Positions 28,196-36,295 of a DNA stretch of 58,036 nt are shown piece after piece. Origin of the DNA: a virus; IMG/VR virus record IMGVR_UViG_3300028840_000318, positions 1 to 58,036 of that record; one strand, written 5' to 3'. The position numbers and the translations under genes are program-made. A model generated the notes under the pieces. It saw only the letters and a list, made by a program, of their open reading frames with translations. It was not told where the DNA came from and ran no database searches. Numbering within the stretch: the stretch's first letter is position 1; each line of letters begins with the position of its first letter.

Positions 28196-28673
28196 TTGCA
28201 AGTTCTCCAAAAAGTTGTGTCATCATGTTCTTGAAGAAGTTACGCAAGAACGGGCATTTTTGATGGTACATAAAAAGAATCTTCCAGGCGGGCAGGCTTC
28301 CAATAATGGTGCAGACGTGTGCCACGTTGGAAGGCAACACGGTCTTGGCTTCTTGCGGCTTCATGCCACCGTTCAACAGCATCATGTATGCCTTTTCACA
28401 ACGTTCCATTGTGCGCTTCCAAATATGCTGTTCATTGGGAAGCCAATCACGGAAGTTGACCGGCTGCACCATGCGCATGGTGCCGTTGTCCGTCAGGTCA
28501 ACATATTCAATCAACAGTTCAGGTGCAAAGTGGTGCCAAGCGGCCATGTGGTCAGTGCGGTACTTATGCACCAAGGTCACCCAATCCCGTTCATCCATTA
28601 TGCACCTGAAGCCAACCGTGCCGTCATCCGGTTGAATGTCAAGACGTTCAACACTTCTTTTAATTATTTCCAT
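28182..28673 (-). CDS. ThyX-like paralogue lacking the catalytic signature
   Basis: A 163-aa protein. The stretch AYMMLLNGGMKPQEAKTVLP, then WKILFMYHQK resembles the ThyX C-terminal half, and the phage ThyX has the matching YGWLLQAGWKPEQAREVLG. However, no RHRx7S motif is present. It might be an inactive scaffold, a partner subunit, or an altered enzyme acting on a modified nucleotide. Start at 28673 behind AGGAGCAAAGTAA. Confidence 0.6.
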   Translation of the reverse strand: MEIIKRSVERLDIQPDDGTVGFRCIMDERDWVTLVHKYRTDHMAAWHHFAPELLIEYVDLTDNGTMRMVQPVNFRDWLPNEQHIWKRTMERCEKAYMMLLNGGMKPQEAKTVLPSNVAHVCTIIGSLPAWKILFMYHQKCPFLRNFFKNMMTQLFGELANENN

Positions 28674-29061
28674 TTACTTTGCTCCTGTCATATGACAACA
28701 CGGCCATGCAAAGTGCGTCACTGACCATTTTTGTGGTTTGCTTCTTGCCAAATACTTTGGCAAGGCGTTCAGGGTCAACCAACCACTTCTTTTCATTTTC
28801 TTCATTCTTTAAAAAGTACAACGTGGCGTGGCGGGTCATGCCATACCCCAGGCCAACCATGCCGTTGGCCATTTGCACGTTGACCGGCCCGTCACGGTAC
28901 ACAATAACCACTTCAAGCACAAGGTGCTTGAAAGCGGCCATGACAAAGGCGTCACGCATCCATTTCAAAACAGTTTTTGGCACGTGCTTGAAGGTCTTGT
29001 GAAAAAGTGGGTTGCGGGTGCGGGTGCGGCCAACTAAGAATTTGAAGCCGTCATGTTCCAT
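28660..29061 (-). CDS. Hypothetical protein, 133 aa
   Basis: Starts MEHDGFKFLV with AAAAGGAGCAACCGCAA upstream and its own promoter at 29093-29121. Basic helices in the first half, then a beta stretch (EVVIVYRDGPVNVQMANGMV). It overlaps the ThyX-like gene by 14 bp. Not recognised. Confidence 0.66.
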   Translation of the reverse strand: MEHDGFKFLVGRTRTRNPLFHKTFKHVPKTVLKWMRDAFVMAAFKHLVLEVVIVYRDGPVNVQMANGMVGLGYGMTRHATLYFLKNEENEKKWLVDPERLAKVFGKKQTTKMVSDALCMAVLSYDRSKVNGNN

Positions 29062-29092
29062 TTGCGGTTGCTCCTTTTCTGTTGTTTTGCCT

Positions 29093-29121
29093 ACCCTATA
29101 CACGGCAAAATTTTTTGTCAA
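29093..29121 (-). promoter_or_regulatory. Early promoter, TTGACA-N17-TAGGGT
   Basis: TTGACA at 29116-29121, an A/T-rich 17-bp spacer and TAGGGT at 29093-29098. The -35 box overlaps the stop region of the 130-aa gene upstream. It would restart transcription for 29061 and below. Confidence 0.7.
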
Positions 29122-29510
29122 TAGGTTTCTGCCGAAATTTTCAAATATGCTTGGTCTTTGCCGGACCACTGCAACAGGTTCACCCTGCCGTTGTTGTAAT
29201 GTGCGGCCACGGTCACGGCAAAGCCAATCAAACACGGGTTGCCAATCAACAGAAGGTGGTCTTTGCTGCTATACTTGACCAACCGCCTGTGCAAGTCATC
29301 CAACACGCTTTGCGGCTTGAACGGGCTTGCTGAAGGTGAAAGCAGATATTCAAAACGGCCAAACTGTTCTGCCGGTTCAAGGTCAAACCGTGGCACCAGT
29401 TCACCCGCGTCACGGTCAAACCGCATTTGCTTCTGTACAATGTACACAACGGGTGCGTCAGGGCCTTCAAAGTTGCCCTTGATTCCATTTTCTAAAGTTC
29501 TCTTTTTCAT
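29118..29510 (-). CDS. Hypothetical protein, 130 aa
   Basis: The ATG overlaps the helicase stop by one base (TAATG), behind AAAGGA. The sequence is alpha/beta (KDHLLLIGNPCLIGFAVTVA in the C-terminal half) without a clear motif. It is translationally coupled to the SNF2-like helicase. Confidence 0.66.
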   Translation of the reverse strand: MKKRTLENGIKGNFEGPDAPVVYIVQKQMRFDRDAGELVPRFDLEPAEQFGRFEYLLSPSASPFKPQSVLDDLHRRLVKYSSKDHLLLIGNPCLIGFAVTVAAHYNNGRVNLLQWSGKDQAYLKISAETY

Positions 29511-31009
29511 TATAACCAATCCTTTGCGTCATCCCCTAAAATTATGTCACTTATTTCCACTTTTTTCACCAAGTTTTTGACAATGCGCAAGTCAACCGTG
29601 TCTTCCGCAATTATGTCAATATAGCCAACCTGGGAAGTGGTGCCAATACCATGTGCGCGGTCTTCTGACTGCAAGCGTTCAATCAGTTTGAAGCTGTTGT
29701 TGAAATATATGACGCTTTTGGCCATTTTCAGGCTTAACCCTTCCGCGCCTGCCTGGGCGTTGCCAACAAAATACTTTGCTTCACCCTTTTGAAAGGCCAA
29801 TTTATTTGCTGCCCGTTCATCATCACCAACATGACCGTCATACCTGACGGCTTCACCCTTCAGTTCACGCATTATTTTGTCAATGTCCAAAGTGAACCTT
29901 GCCCAAATGATTGCTTGGTGCGGTATGTCTTTTAACAGGTCAAGCAAACAGTCAAGGCGCACGTCATTCCCTGGGTCAATTTCAACTGTGGGTTCATCTT
30001 CTTCAGGGTTGTCAGTTGGCACATAATTTGACGTTATTTGATGAAGACGCAACCACCGCACCATTGCAAGCGGTTCACTCAATACCTGCCCACTGTCAAG
30101 TTCAACAATGTATTCATTTTTGAATTCATCATACACGGCCCGTTGTTTGGGCGTCAGTTCAAAATACTTTTTGCTGTACACTTTGTCAGGGAGCCCAGGC
30201 AGGGCAGTCTTCTTGGTCACACGGCTTGCAATGGGCTTCAATATGTCATGCAACTGTTCAAGCCGTTGGTAACCAACCACATATTCAAATTCTTGCGGTT
30301 CACCTTCACTGCCGTCTTCTTGCCAAGTTCTCTTTTGGCCTGTGCGATATATGCCAAAGTGGTGCCGGAAGGTGACAAACTTCCTGAAGCCAAACCTGAA
30401 CCAAAATTCAGGTGACAAGAAGCGCATTGGTGCGTACACGTCAAACGGCCCGCAACTGACGGGCGTGCCGGTCATTATTCTTTTATAGCCTGCAAACTTT
30501 CCTGACAACACAATGCTGCGCGTGCGTTTTGCACTTGGCGTTTTAATTCTGTGCGCTTCATCCAGCACATACAACATGCTTCTGTTCTGCATGAATTTCC
30601 ACACAGCGGCCTTGCCCTTCTTAGTGACAAAGGCGTCATATGTCATGGTCAGGATTGACAAACCCTTGAAGGAGCAAACACGGTTAACTTCTTTTTGGTG
30701 CCACTTGGTGCTTGCGCGTTTGGATTGATAGAAGTGCATGTAACAGTCTGCAAGTATTGGGTCAGGCATGTGTATTGGTATTTCATCAGTAACCCAATTT
30801 CTATGAACACCGTTGGGCGCAACCACCAACATGCCGTTCAACACGCCTTTCATATAGTTATAACAAAGCGTGTCAATTATGACTTTGGTTTTGCCGGTCT
30901 GTTGCTCCCAAAATATTGCACGTATTTTGGCGTCTTTTGAAAGCTGGAATTCAGTGGCTTGGTGCGGGAATGGTGAAGTCTTTGGAAGGTAATGAACATC
31001 AGGCTGCAT
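29510..31009 (-). CDS. SNF2/DEAD-type superfamily 2 helicase
   Basis: A 499-aa protein. QQTGKT (36-41, motif I), DEAH (150-153, motif II), IMTGTP (motif III) and QSEDRAHGIG (motif VI) define an SF2 SNF2-like ATPase, common in phage early regions. It may remodel DNA-protein complexes or assist recombination. First gene of the early module, with AAAAGGAGAACACGCAA upstream and intermodule region 2 as its promoter source. Confidence 0.86.
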   Translation of the reverse strand: MQPDVHYLPKTSPFPHQATEFQLSKDAKIRAIFWEQQTGKTKVIIDTLCYNYMKGVLNGMLVVAPNGVHRNWVTDEIPIHMPDPILADCYMHFYQSKRASTKWHQKEVNRVCSFKGLSILTMTYDAFVTKKGKAAVWKFMQNRSMLYVLDEAHRIKTPSAKRTRSIVLSGKFAGYKRIMTGTPVSCGPFDVYAPMRFLSPEFWFRFGFRKFVTFRHHFGIYRTGQKRTWQEDGSEGEPQEFEYVVGYQRLEQLHDILKPIASRVTKKTALPGLPDKVYSKKYFELTPKQRAVYDEFKNEYIVELDSGQVLSEPLAMVRWLRLHQITSNYVPTDNPEEDEPTVEIDPGNDVRLDCLLDLLKDIPHQAIIWARFTLDIDKIMRELKGEAVRYDGHVGDDERAANKLAFQKGEAKYFVGNAQAGAEGLSLKMAKSVIYFNNSFKLIERLQSEDRAHGIGTTSQVGYIDIIAEDTVDLRIVKNLVKKVEISDIILGDDAKDWL

Positions 31010-31253
31010 TTGCGTGTTCTCCTTTTCTTATGCTGGAAGTGGGCAGGCGGTTGGTGGTCCAGGCCAACCGCCTGCCCTGGCTCCAGGCAGTAGCGCCAAA
31101 CAGTGAGGAAAGGAATGGCAATGTCTGTGTTGATACCAAGGCCAAGCGCCCAGGGCAAGCGGGCATTGCACTTTTTTCTGAATGTCACAACCTTGGTCAT
31201 GGGTTGTGCATGACGTTGTGCAGGCCCAAGGTGCTGGAATTATATTGTATTAT

Positions 31254-31286
31254 ATTATATTACTTAACCTTCTTAACCTTCTTAAC
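31254..31286 (-). promoter_or_regulatory. Candidate early-module promoter with three 9-bp repeats
   Basis: On the minus strand GTTAAGAAG, GTTAAGAAG and GTTAAGTAA (plus positions 31260-31286) run directly into a perfect TATAAT (31254-31259); more TATAAT copies follow. The -35 position is not TTGACA-like. The first early gene starts about 245 bp downstream. Confidence 0.45.
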
Positions 31287-31335
31287 TTAAAATAAAGAAA
31301 AAGAAAAAAGAAGGGGTTCCACCTGCCTGGGTGAT

Positions 31336-31344
31336 TTTTCCACA
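31336..31344 (+). other. DnaA-box-like 9-mer, second copy
   Basis: TTTTCCACA followed by GCAA, in the same context and orientation as 1134-1142. Confidence 0.4.
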
Positions 31345-31389
31345 GCAAATTGTTTTTGTGCCAAGAAGGTTGTTAGGTTGTGCAAACTA

Positions 31390-31441
31390 TTGATATTAAA
31401 AAGAAAAACCCTGCACAACCTGGGTTTCAGGGTTGTGCAGG
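31390..31441 (-). terminator. Rho-independent terminator of the late module
   Basis: On the minus strand CCTGCACAACC pairs with GGTTGTGCAGG (31431-31441 with 31410-31420, loop 10) and is followed by GTTTTTCTTTTTAA. This is the clearest terminator in the window, 46 bp past the last late gene. Its arms are themselves two opposed GGTTGTGCA copies. Confidence 0.75.
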
Positions 31442-31486
31442 GTTGTGCAGCACGGCCACGCCATTGGGTTTGGCGGGCGTGACCGG

Positions 31487-31900
31487 TCACTGTGCAGGTG
31501 GCGTGTACGGGCCAACAATGACGTTTGTGGGTCCGGTCAGATAAATATACGTGACTTCATCTGAATCAGGGCTTTGTTGGTCACCGATATACGCACGCAC
31601 CACAAAGGCAAGCACCCTGTTGTCAGGAATGGTCAGGTTGTTGGCTTCATTGGCTTCACCTTCCCAAATTGGCGCTTCATAGTCATACACGCCGTCATTG
31701 TACACGCGCATGAATACCCTGTAACCCTTTTCACCAGGGTTGGCGGGTGGTTCATAGTCCGGCAGTGCAGGGTCAAACGTGCTGTTGTGATCCCATTGCA
31801 CTGACACTGTGCCTGCCTGGGCCAAGAATGGAAAGGCCACAACAGCCAAAATTGTCAGGGCCATGACGGCCACGGCAGCGGTCCAAAATTGTCTTTTCAT
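31487..31900 (-). CDS. Secreted fibronectin-III-like protein
   Basis: A 137-aa protein with a signal peptide (MKRQ, hydrophobic core, cleavage likely after AQA at 29) and then one beta-sandwich-like domain (VSVQWDHNS, GYRVFMRVYNDG, LAFVVRAYIG) as in FN3/Ig-like modules. Last gene of the late module, next to lysis-type genes. It could modify the cell surface at the end of infection or bind the envelope. Function inferred only from layout. Confidence 0.65.
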   Translation of the reverse strand: MKRQFWTAAVAVMALTILAVVAFPFLAQAGTVSVQWDHNSTFDPALPDYEPPANPGEKGYRVFMRVYNDGVYDYEAPIWEGEANEANNLTIPDNRVLAFVVRAYIGDQQSPDSDEVTYIYLTGPTNVIVGPYTPPAQ

Positions 31901-31926
31901 AGTCCGGTTCTCCTTTTTGGTTTGGC

Positions 31927-31985
31927 CTGGGCGTCATTTGCCCAGGGTATGAAGCCCAGGGCAACAAGGTTGCTGCGCCTGGGCT
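31927..31985 (-). terminator. Two adjacent GCCCAGG hairpins
   Basis: CCTGGGC-gtcattt-GCCCAGG (31927-31947) and AGCCCAGG with CCTGGGCT (31953-31985) stand side by side in a 136-bp gap. No T-tract. They may separate the secreted-protein message from the lysis genes. Confidence 0.4.
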
Positions 31986-32036
31986 TTGATCTATACTGTG
32001 ACATGTCTTTTGCCAAGAACGTCCAAATTTGGGCTT

Positions 32037-32372
32037 CTAAGGCGTTTTTGGCGTTTCAATAAACGTTTTTGACGTGGCAGCGTCACCCAATGCAACGGTT
32101 TCTTGCTTGACGGCCCATTTGGAGCCCGTGACAATGCCCACAATGCCACCAACTGCCGTGGCCACGATATTGACCAAGGCCAGTATAAGCACGTTGGTGG
32201 TTTCACTTTCAGGCAGCATCTTGGCCATGACCACCATGGCAAACAGCATGGCCACAATAATGAACGTCAGGCACTTCAAGCCAGTGTTCTTGTCATCAAA
32301 AACACGTGGCTTGACGGGCTTGACCGGTTTGACCGGCCCTGGCATTGGTACTGTTTCAGGTTTCTGCATCAT
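32037..32372 (-). CDS. Two-TM membrane protein, holin candidate
   Basis: A 111-aa protein with a Pro/Val/Lys repeat (PVKPVKPVKP) and two hydrophobic helices (LTFIIVAMLFAMVVMA and VLILALVNIVATAVGGIVGIV). The ATG overlaps the peptidase stop by 4 bp. Size, topology and location beside a peptidoglycan peptidase fit a holin; no sequence family is recognised. Confidence 0.58.
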   Translation of the reverse strand: MMQKPETVPMPGPVKPVKPVKPRVFDDKNTGLKCLTFIIVAMLFAMVVMAKMLPESETTNVLILALVNIVATAVGGIVGIVTGSKWAVKQETVALGDAATSKTFIETPKTP

Positions 32373-32869
32373 TTTCCCCTTCTGTCAACTTTGTTGTTTT
32401 GCACTATCATGCGTATAAATTCAATATTGACGTATTGGCTCCAAAAGGCTTCAGCCTTCTTGCCGTATGTCCAAAAGCGCCCACAGCGCTTGTCAACGTG
32501 AATGAATGTTTGGGCCAAGCCAATGCTTGTGAAGCCTGCCGTGATACATGCGGCAAGCAGGTGGTGGGGTGGTTTTGAAAACTGTGTCAGTGAAAGGTCA
32601 AAGGCAAGGCGCAAGTGCTGGCTTGTTGTGGCCTGCTTCTGATTGCTGACGGCAGCGTTGTGTTCTGCGCACCTGTGGCCTGAATTAACTATGATCGGCA
32701 CGCCAACAATGTCACGGGCGTGTTGCAGTGAATCAAAATAACTTTCATCATACCAAAATTCACCACAGTGGTGGCAGGCAAGGCGCTTTTTGTCTGTCAC
32801 AAAGTTTGGCCACCTGCTATCATCCCAGGGAGCCAAGCCGTAATGGTAAAATTTACCCCTTGTTGTCAT
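32369..32869 (-). CDS. M15-type peptidoglycan peptidase (endolysin or virion peptidase)
   Basis: A 166-aa protein with NSGHRCAEHN, then SQH (H85), AFD (D91) and IHVD (H124): the zinc ligands of M15A/VanY-like DD- or L,D-peptidases. An N-terminal CHHC (32-35) is extra. It has no signal peptide, so it would need a holin for release. Neighbouring membrane genes support lysis. Confidence 0.8.
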   Translation of the reverse strand: MTTRGKFYHYGLAPWDDSRWPNFVTDKKRLACHHCGEFWYDESYFDSLQHARDIVGVPIIVNSGHRCAEHNAAVSNQKQATTSQHLRLAFDLSLTQFSKPPHHLLAACITAGFTSIGLAQTFIHVDKRCGRFWTYGKKAEAFWSQYVNIEFIRMIVQNNKVDRRGK

Positions 32870-33353
32870 GCTGCACGGCTTCCTTGTATGCTTTCATTTC
32901 AGCCTGAAGTGCAATAATGGTTTCATTGAGTTTGCCAAACAGGGCCAACAGTGCGCTTTTGCTTTCTTCCCGTTTTTCATCCATGGCCTTCAGGTCTTTT
33001 GACAACCTTGAAAAACCGGCATCCATTGTGCTTTGACACTTTTCCCGTTCAACTGCACAAGATGCACGTGGCATTAATATTGTTTCACCCGTGTCAGGTT
33101 GAAATAACACGCCCTTGACATACCTTTCAAGGTCTTTCACTGCGCCGGTCAAGCCTTTGTTCATTTCTTTTATATCACTGCGTATGTCAGCACGGTCTTC
33201 TTCAAGCTTCTTCAGCCTGAATTTGACCAACGCGTATGAAGTGACAAAGGCAATCAACGCGGTCAACAGCGTATAGGCACCAATAATGACGCCCAAAAGC
33301 ATTGAAACGTTTGACAGTGTGAATTGAAGCGGATTGGCAGCACTTGGTTCCAT
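32853..33353 (-). CDS. Membrane-anchored coiled-coil protein
   Basis: A 166-aa protein starting MEPSAANPLQ (AAGGA 10 nt upstream; a TTG further up is possible). One TM helix (MLLGVIIGAYTLLTALIAFV) is followed by a long charged coiled coil to the end. This resembles spanin-like or holin-accessory proteins. It overlaps the peptidase gene by 17 bp. Confidence 0.6.
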   Translation of the reverse strand: MEPSAANPLQFTLSNVSMLLGVIIGAYTLLTALIAFVTSYALVKFRLKKLEEDRADIRSDIKEMNKGLTGAVKDLERYVKGVLFQPDTGETILMPRASCAVEREKCQSTMDAGFSRLSKDLKAMDEKREESKSALLALFGKLNETIIALQAEMKAYKEAVQHDNKG

Positions 33354-33378
33354 GTGGTCAGATTCCTTGTCACATTTA

Positions 33379-36285
33379 TCACACAATTTTGGTCAACGTG
33401 AATACTCTATTGGCTGTATATGCCACATAGCCCGTGGCGTCAATAGTTGCTGCATCATTTCCACTTTTGGTATATGAAGCGGCACCCGTGACGCCGCCAC
33501 TGTCATATGAAGCGTTGGCCGCTGTGTAATAAATGGCCAAGACCAAATTCTTGGTGCGGTCAAGGTCATAGGTCACAGGGTCAGCCTGTATGGTGGTGCC
33601 TGCCGCAATGGTCTTGCCCGCACTGCCACCGTCAAAGAACACCTGCACTGCGTCACTGTCAAAGTCATAGGCGTCACCGGCAGCGGCTTGGTGGCCAAGC
33701 CACATTTCACCAATGGTGATTGCATTGCCTGCCAGGGCAGACAAGTCAAGGGTGATTTCACCGTCATACGCACTGTCAAGAATGGCTGAAGCTGGTATAA
33801 CGTTCCGCACAGTCAAACCGTTGACCGTGGCGTCATTACTGTCAATTGTCTGCGTAAAAATATTTTGCAGCCTTGCTTTGCGTATTTGGCTGAATTTGCT
33901 TTGCGTGACCGCAACACTGTCAACAGCGTATGCCGTGGCTTCAATGGCAGCGGGTGCAGTGCCACCGTTGTCTGCCGTGTACGTGGCGGCAGGGTAATTG
34001 TAAAAAAGCGCCGTCAATCCGGTCACAGTTCTGATTGTTGTGCCTGCTTCATTTTTGAAAACAATGGTATAGGTGACATTGGCTTCAAGCGTGCCTGTGT
34101 TGTCAGTCTGTGTTTGCAGCACGTCAATTGACCGTTGCCTGTGCGCCCAGGTATAACTTAGTTGCACCAAGCCCAAAATGCCGGTTGGCCACTGCACGCC
34201 GTTCACATAGAAGCGCCCTGGCGGGTATGGTTGGGCTTCCCGTGGCCCTGGGCCTGTTGTACCCAAGTCATGTGTACTGTCAGAAATAGTGCCAATGTCA
34301 AATTCACCCGTTTGGGTGACGGCCTGCAAACGGTACTTGACTTGCGCCAAGGTTCCCCAGGTCCGTGGGCTTGTGCCAACATTGTCCAAAAACCAACAGT
34401 CAGTGTCAGCGTCAAAGTCAAGCGCAACCGTGTCACACATGCCACGTTCAACACCGCTGAAAATATAGTCACCCGTTCCACCGTCAATGGTGAAAGCCTG
34501 AAAGCCAACAACTTCATGCTGCGTTTCACTGACGTACAGCATGACAAGGTTGTCACCGTCTTCCAACAATTGCTGTTGTGTGATTGCAGCAAGGCCAAAC
34601 GCATCTGAAATGCCTTTCATGCGCAAGTTGGCCGTGTTCTCTTTGTCCAGGGCAATGGCAAGTTGGGCCTTGTTGGTATATGGCGCTTTTTCTGCCGTAA
34701 TGGCAAGCACGTCACTACCAATGGTATTGTCACGGGCGTGAATATTATACCCTTCACTGTCACCGTTGCGTTGCTGTGCGCACCACATCATTTTGACCGG
34801 CGCTTCAGTCTGTTGAAACCAAAAAGGTGCGTCAAATGCAATAAAGTTCAGTATTTCAAGCGGGTCCGTTACAACCGGCACCCAACCACTGTCAGGGTTG
34901 TCATCAAATATGGCGTCACCGGTTCCAAAAACGTCTTCAACGGCTGAAATGGTAACCTTGCCATTTTCAAGGCTTCCAATATCAACGGCCTTGACGCGCA
35001 TGATTAGTTGCTCAATGTTTAACGGGCTCCAAACAAACTTGAACACCTGCCCAGGGAAGAAGTCTGACGCGTCACGGTTGGTGGTAATTGTGGCCTGTGC
35101 CAAGTAGGCACCAAGGGTGCGCAAGTCACGCAATGAAACCTTGGCAGCGGCAGAAGGCGTTGAAAAACCCCAAAAGTCAAGCGTGCGTGAATTGGCCTTG
35201 CCAAGTATTTGCCGCGTGCCTGTGTCAATGGCCACGCCAACGCGGTCCTTGTAATTGGCTGCACGGTCTGTGTAACGCACCTTGACTTCAGTTACCAAGT
35301 TGGTGGTGCTTGTGCGGCTGAAGTTCTTCACGGCAGTGACGTTGGTTTCATCCAGCACGGGCAGATTGGCAATTACATAGTCATCACGTATCAACTTCAG
35401 CTTTATTTTGCCGTCTTGCGGGTCAAAGTATATGTTGGCGTTCATGTGCTGTTCAAGCTGTTTGATAATTTGCGCACAGTCAACCTTTTGGTCAAACAAG
35501 AAGGAAACACCAAGCCCTTCTGCCTTGACGGTTGTTGCAGCGGTCTGAAAAGATAACAAGTCAACATATGAAGCATTAAGACCACGGCCAAATTCATCAT
35601 TGGTCAACATTTCATAAAGGCAATATGCAGGGTTGGCGTCACCGTTTATTTCAACTTCAGCGCCGCCACCACCTGACGGGTCAGGGTAACGTTCAACAAC
35701 AAAGCTGAACGGGCGCAAGCCTGTGGTGTTGCCAACATAACCGCCATACCAAACAAAGTATGCAACGCCTTTAAACCCTGGCTGTTGTCTTATGCGGGCG
35801 TTCAGGTATGGGTCACTTGCCTGGGCGTCTGAACCATTATAAAAAACAAAGCTGCCCTGTATGCCGCCGTCACTATCCCTGCCACCGTACAGGTTGGGCA
35901 AGTTAATGCTTCCCGCGCCAACAGGTAATGTGCCGGTCCATACGGTATAGTCACCCGCGTCAATCTGCCGCAAGGTGGCTTCACCGTAACAAATAGACAA
36001 GGCAATATCTAAATAATACATGTACCCAACGGTCACACGGTCAGAAGAAAACATGCCGGTTTTGACTTTTTCCGTAATTGCCACAGTGACCAAGTTGCCA
36101 TAGGCAAAGACGTTTGGCCCGCTGACGCGCCGCCTGCCCCATACCAACGGCACGTTTCTTGACTCGCTGACGGTTGGCAAGTTGAAGTCTTCAAGGCCAC
36201 TTGCCTGGGCGTCTTCAATCTTAGGCTTGGGCGTCAGAAGTGCAACGGCCAGTGAAATGACAAATGAAATCAGAATACCCCACAC
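33379..36285 (-). CDS. Tail tip / central fibre protein (gpJ-like hub)
   Basis: A 968-aa protein with a GTG start after GGGGA. A hydrophobic N-terminus is followed by SESRNVPLVWGRRRVSGPNV, typical of the N-terminal part of large phage tail tip proteins; later parts (TNLVTEVKVRYTDR, FFPGQVFKFVWSP) fit hub-like domains, and the C-terminal 300 residues are beta-rich and probably host-facing. It follows the DUF2163/BR0599-like gene, as in many siphophages and gene transfer agents. Confidence 0.75.
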   Translation of the reverse strand: MWGILISFVISLAVALLTPKPKIEDAQASGLEDFNLPTVSESRNVPLVWGRRRVSGPNVFAYGNLVTVAITEKVKTGMFSSDRVTVGYMYYLDIALSICYGEATLRQIDAGDYTVWTGTLPVGAGSINLPNLYGGRDSDGGIQGSFVFYNGSDAQASDPYLNARIRQQPGFKGVAYFVWYGGYVGNTTGLRPFSFVVERYPDPSGGGGAEVEINGDANPAYCLYEMLTNDEFGRGLNASYVDLLSFQTAATTVKAEGLGVSFLFDQKVDCAQIIKQLEQHMNANIYFDPQDGKIKLKLIRDDYVIANLPVLDETNVTAVKNFSRTSTTNLVTEVKVRYTDRAANYKDRVGVAIDTGTRQILGKANSRTLDFWGFSTPSAAAKVSLRDLRTLGAYLAQATITTNRDASDFFPGQVFKFVWSPLNIEQLIMRVKAVDIGSLENGKVTISAVEDVFGTGDAIFDDNPDSGWVPVVTDPLEILNFIAFDAPFWFQQTEAPVKMMWCAQQRNGDSEGYNIHARDNTIGSDVLAITAEKAPYTNKAQLAIALDKENTANLRMKGISDAFGLAAITQQQLLEDGDNLVMLYVSETQHEVVGFQAFTIDGGTGDYIFSGVERGMCDTVALDFDADTDCWFLDNVGTSPRTWGTLAQVKYRLQAVTQTGEFDIGTISDSTHDLGTTGPGPREAQPYPPGRFYVNGVQWPTGILGLVQLSYTWAHRQRSIDVLQTQTDNTGTLEANVTYTIVFKNEAGTTIRTVTGLTALFYNYPAATYTADNGGTAPAAIEATAYAVDSVAVTQSKFSQIRKARLQNIFTQTIDSNDATVNGLTVRNVIPASAILDSAYDGEITLDLSALAGNAITIGEMWLGHQAAAGDAYDFDSDAVQVFFDGGSAGKTIAAGTTIQADPVTYDLDRTKNLVLAIYYTAANASYDSGGVTGAASYTKSGNDAATIDATGYVAYTANRVFTLTKIV

Positions 36286-36295
36286 AGCGCTTCCC

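Larger units (their letters stand above)
31202..31449. repeat. GGTTGTGCA iteron-like repeats with AT-rich DNA, second copy
   Basis: GGTTGTGCA or its complement lies at 31202-31210, 31376-31384, 31412-31420, 31431-31439 and 31441-31449, with a near copy at 31214. As in region 1, an AT-rich run (31240-31315), three 9-bp repeats (31260-31286) and TTTTCCACA (31336-31344) follow in the same order. Overall the central 130-150 bp are an imperfect duplicate of 1040-1180. Confidence 0.6.
31010..31486. other. Intermodule region 2 (no supported gene)
   Basis: A 477-bp stretch between the first early gene (31009) and the last late gene (31487). Bases 31010-31201 show nothing I can name. Bases 31202-31449 hold the repeat array, AT-rich DNA and DnaA-like box shared with region 1. 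A late terminator lies at 31390-31441. Confidence 0.85.
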
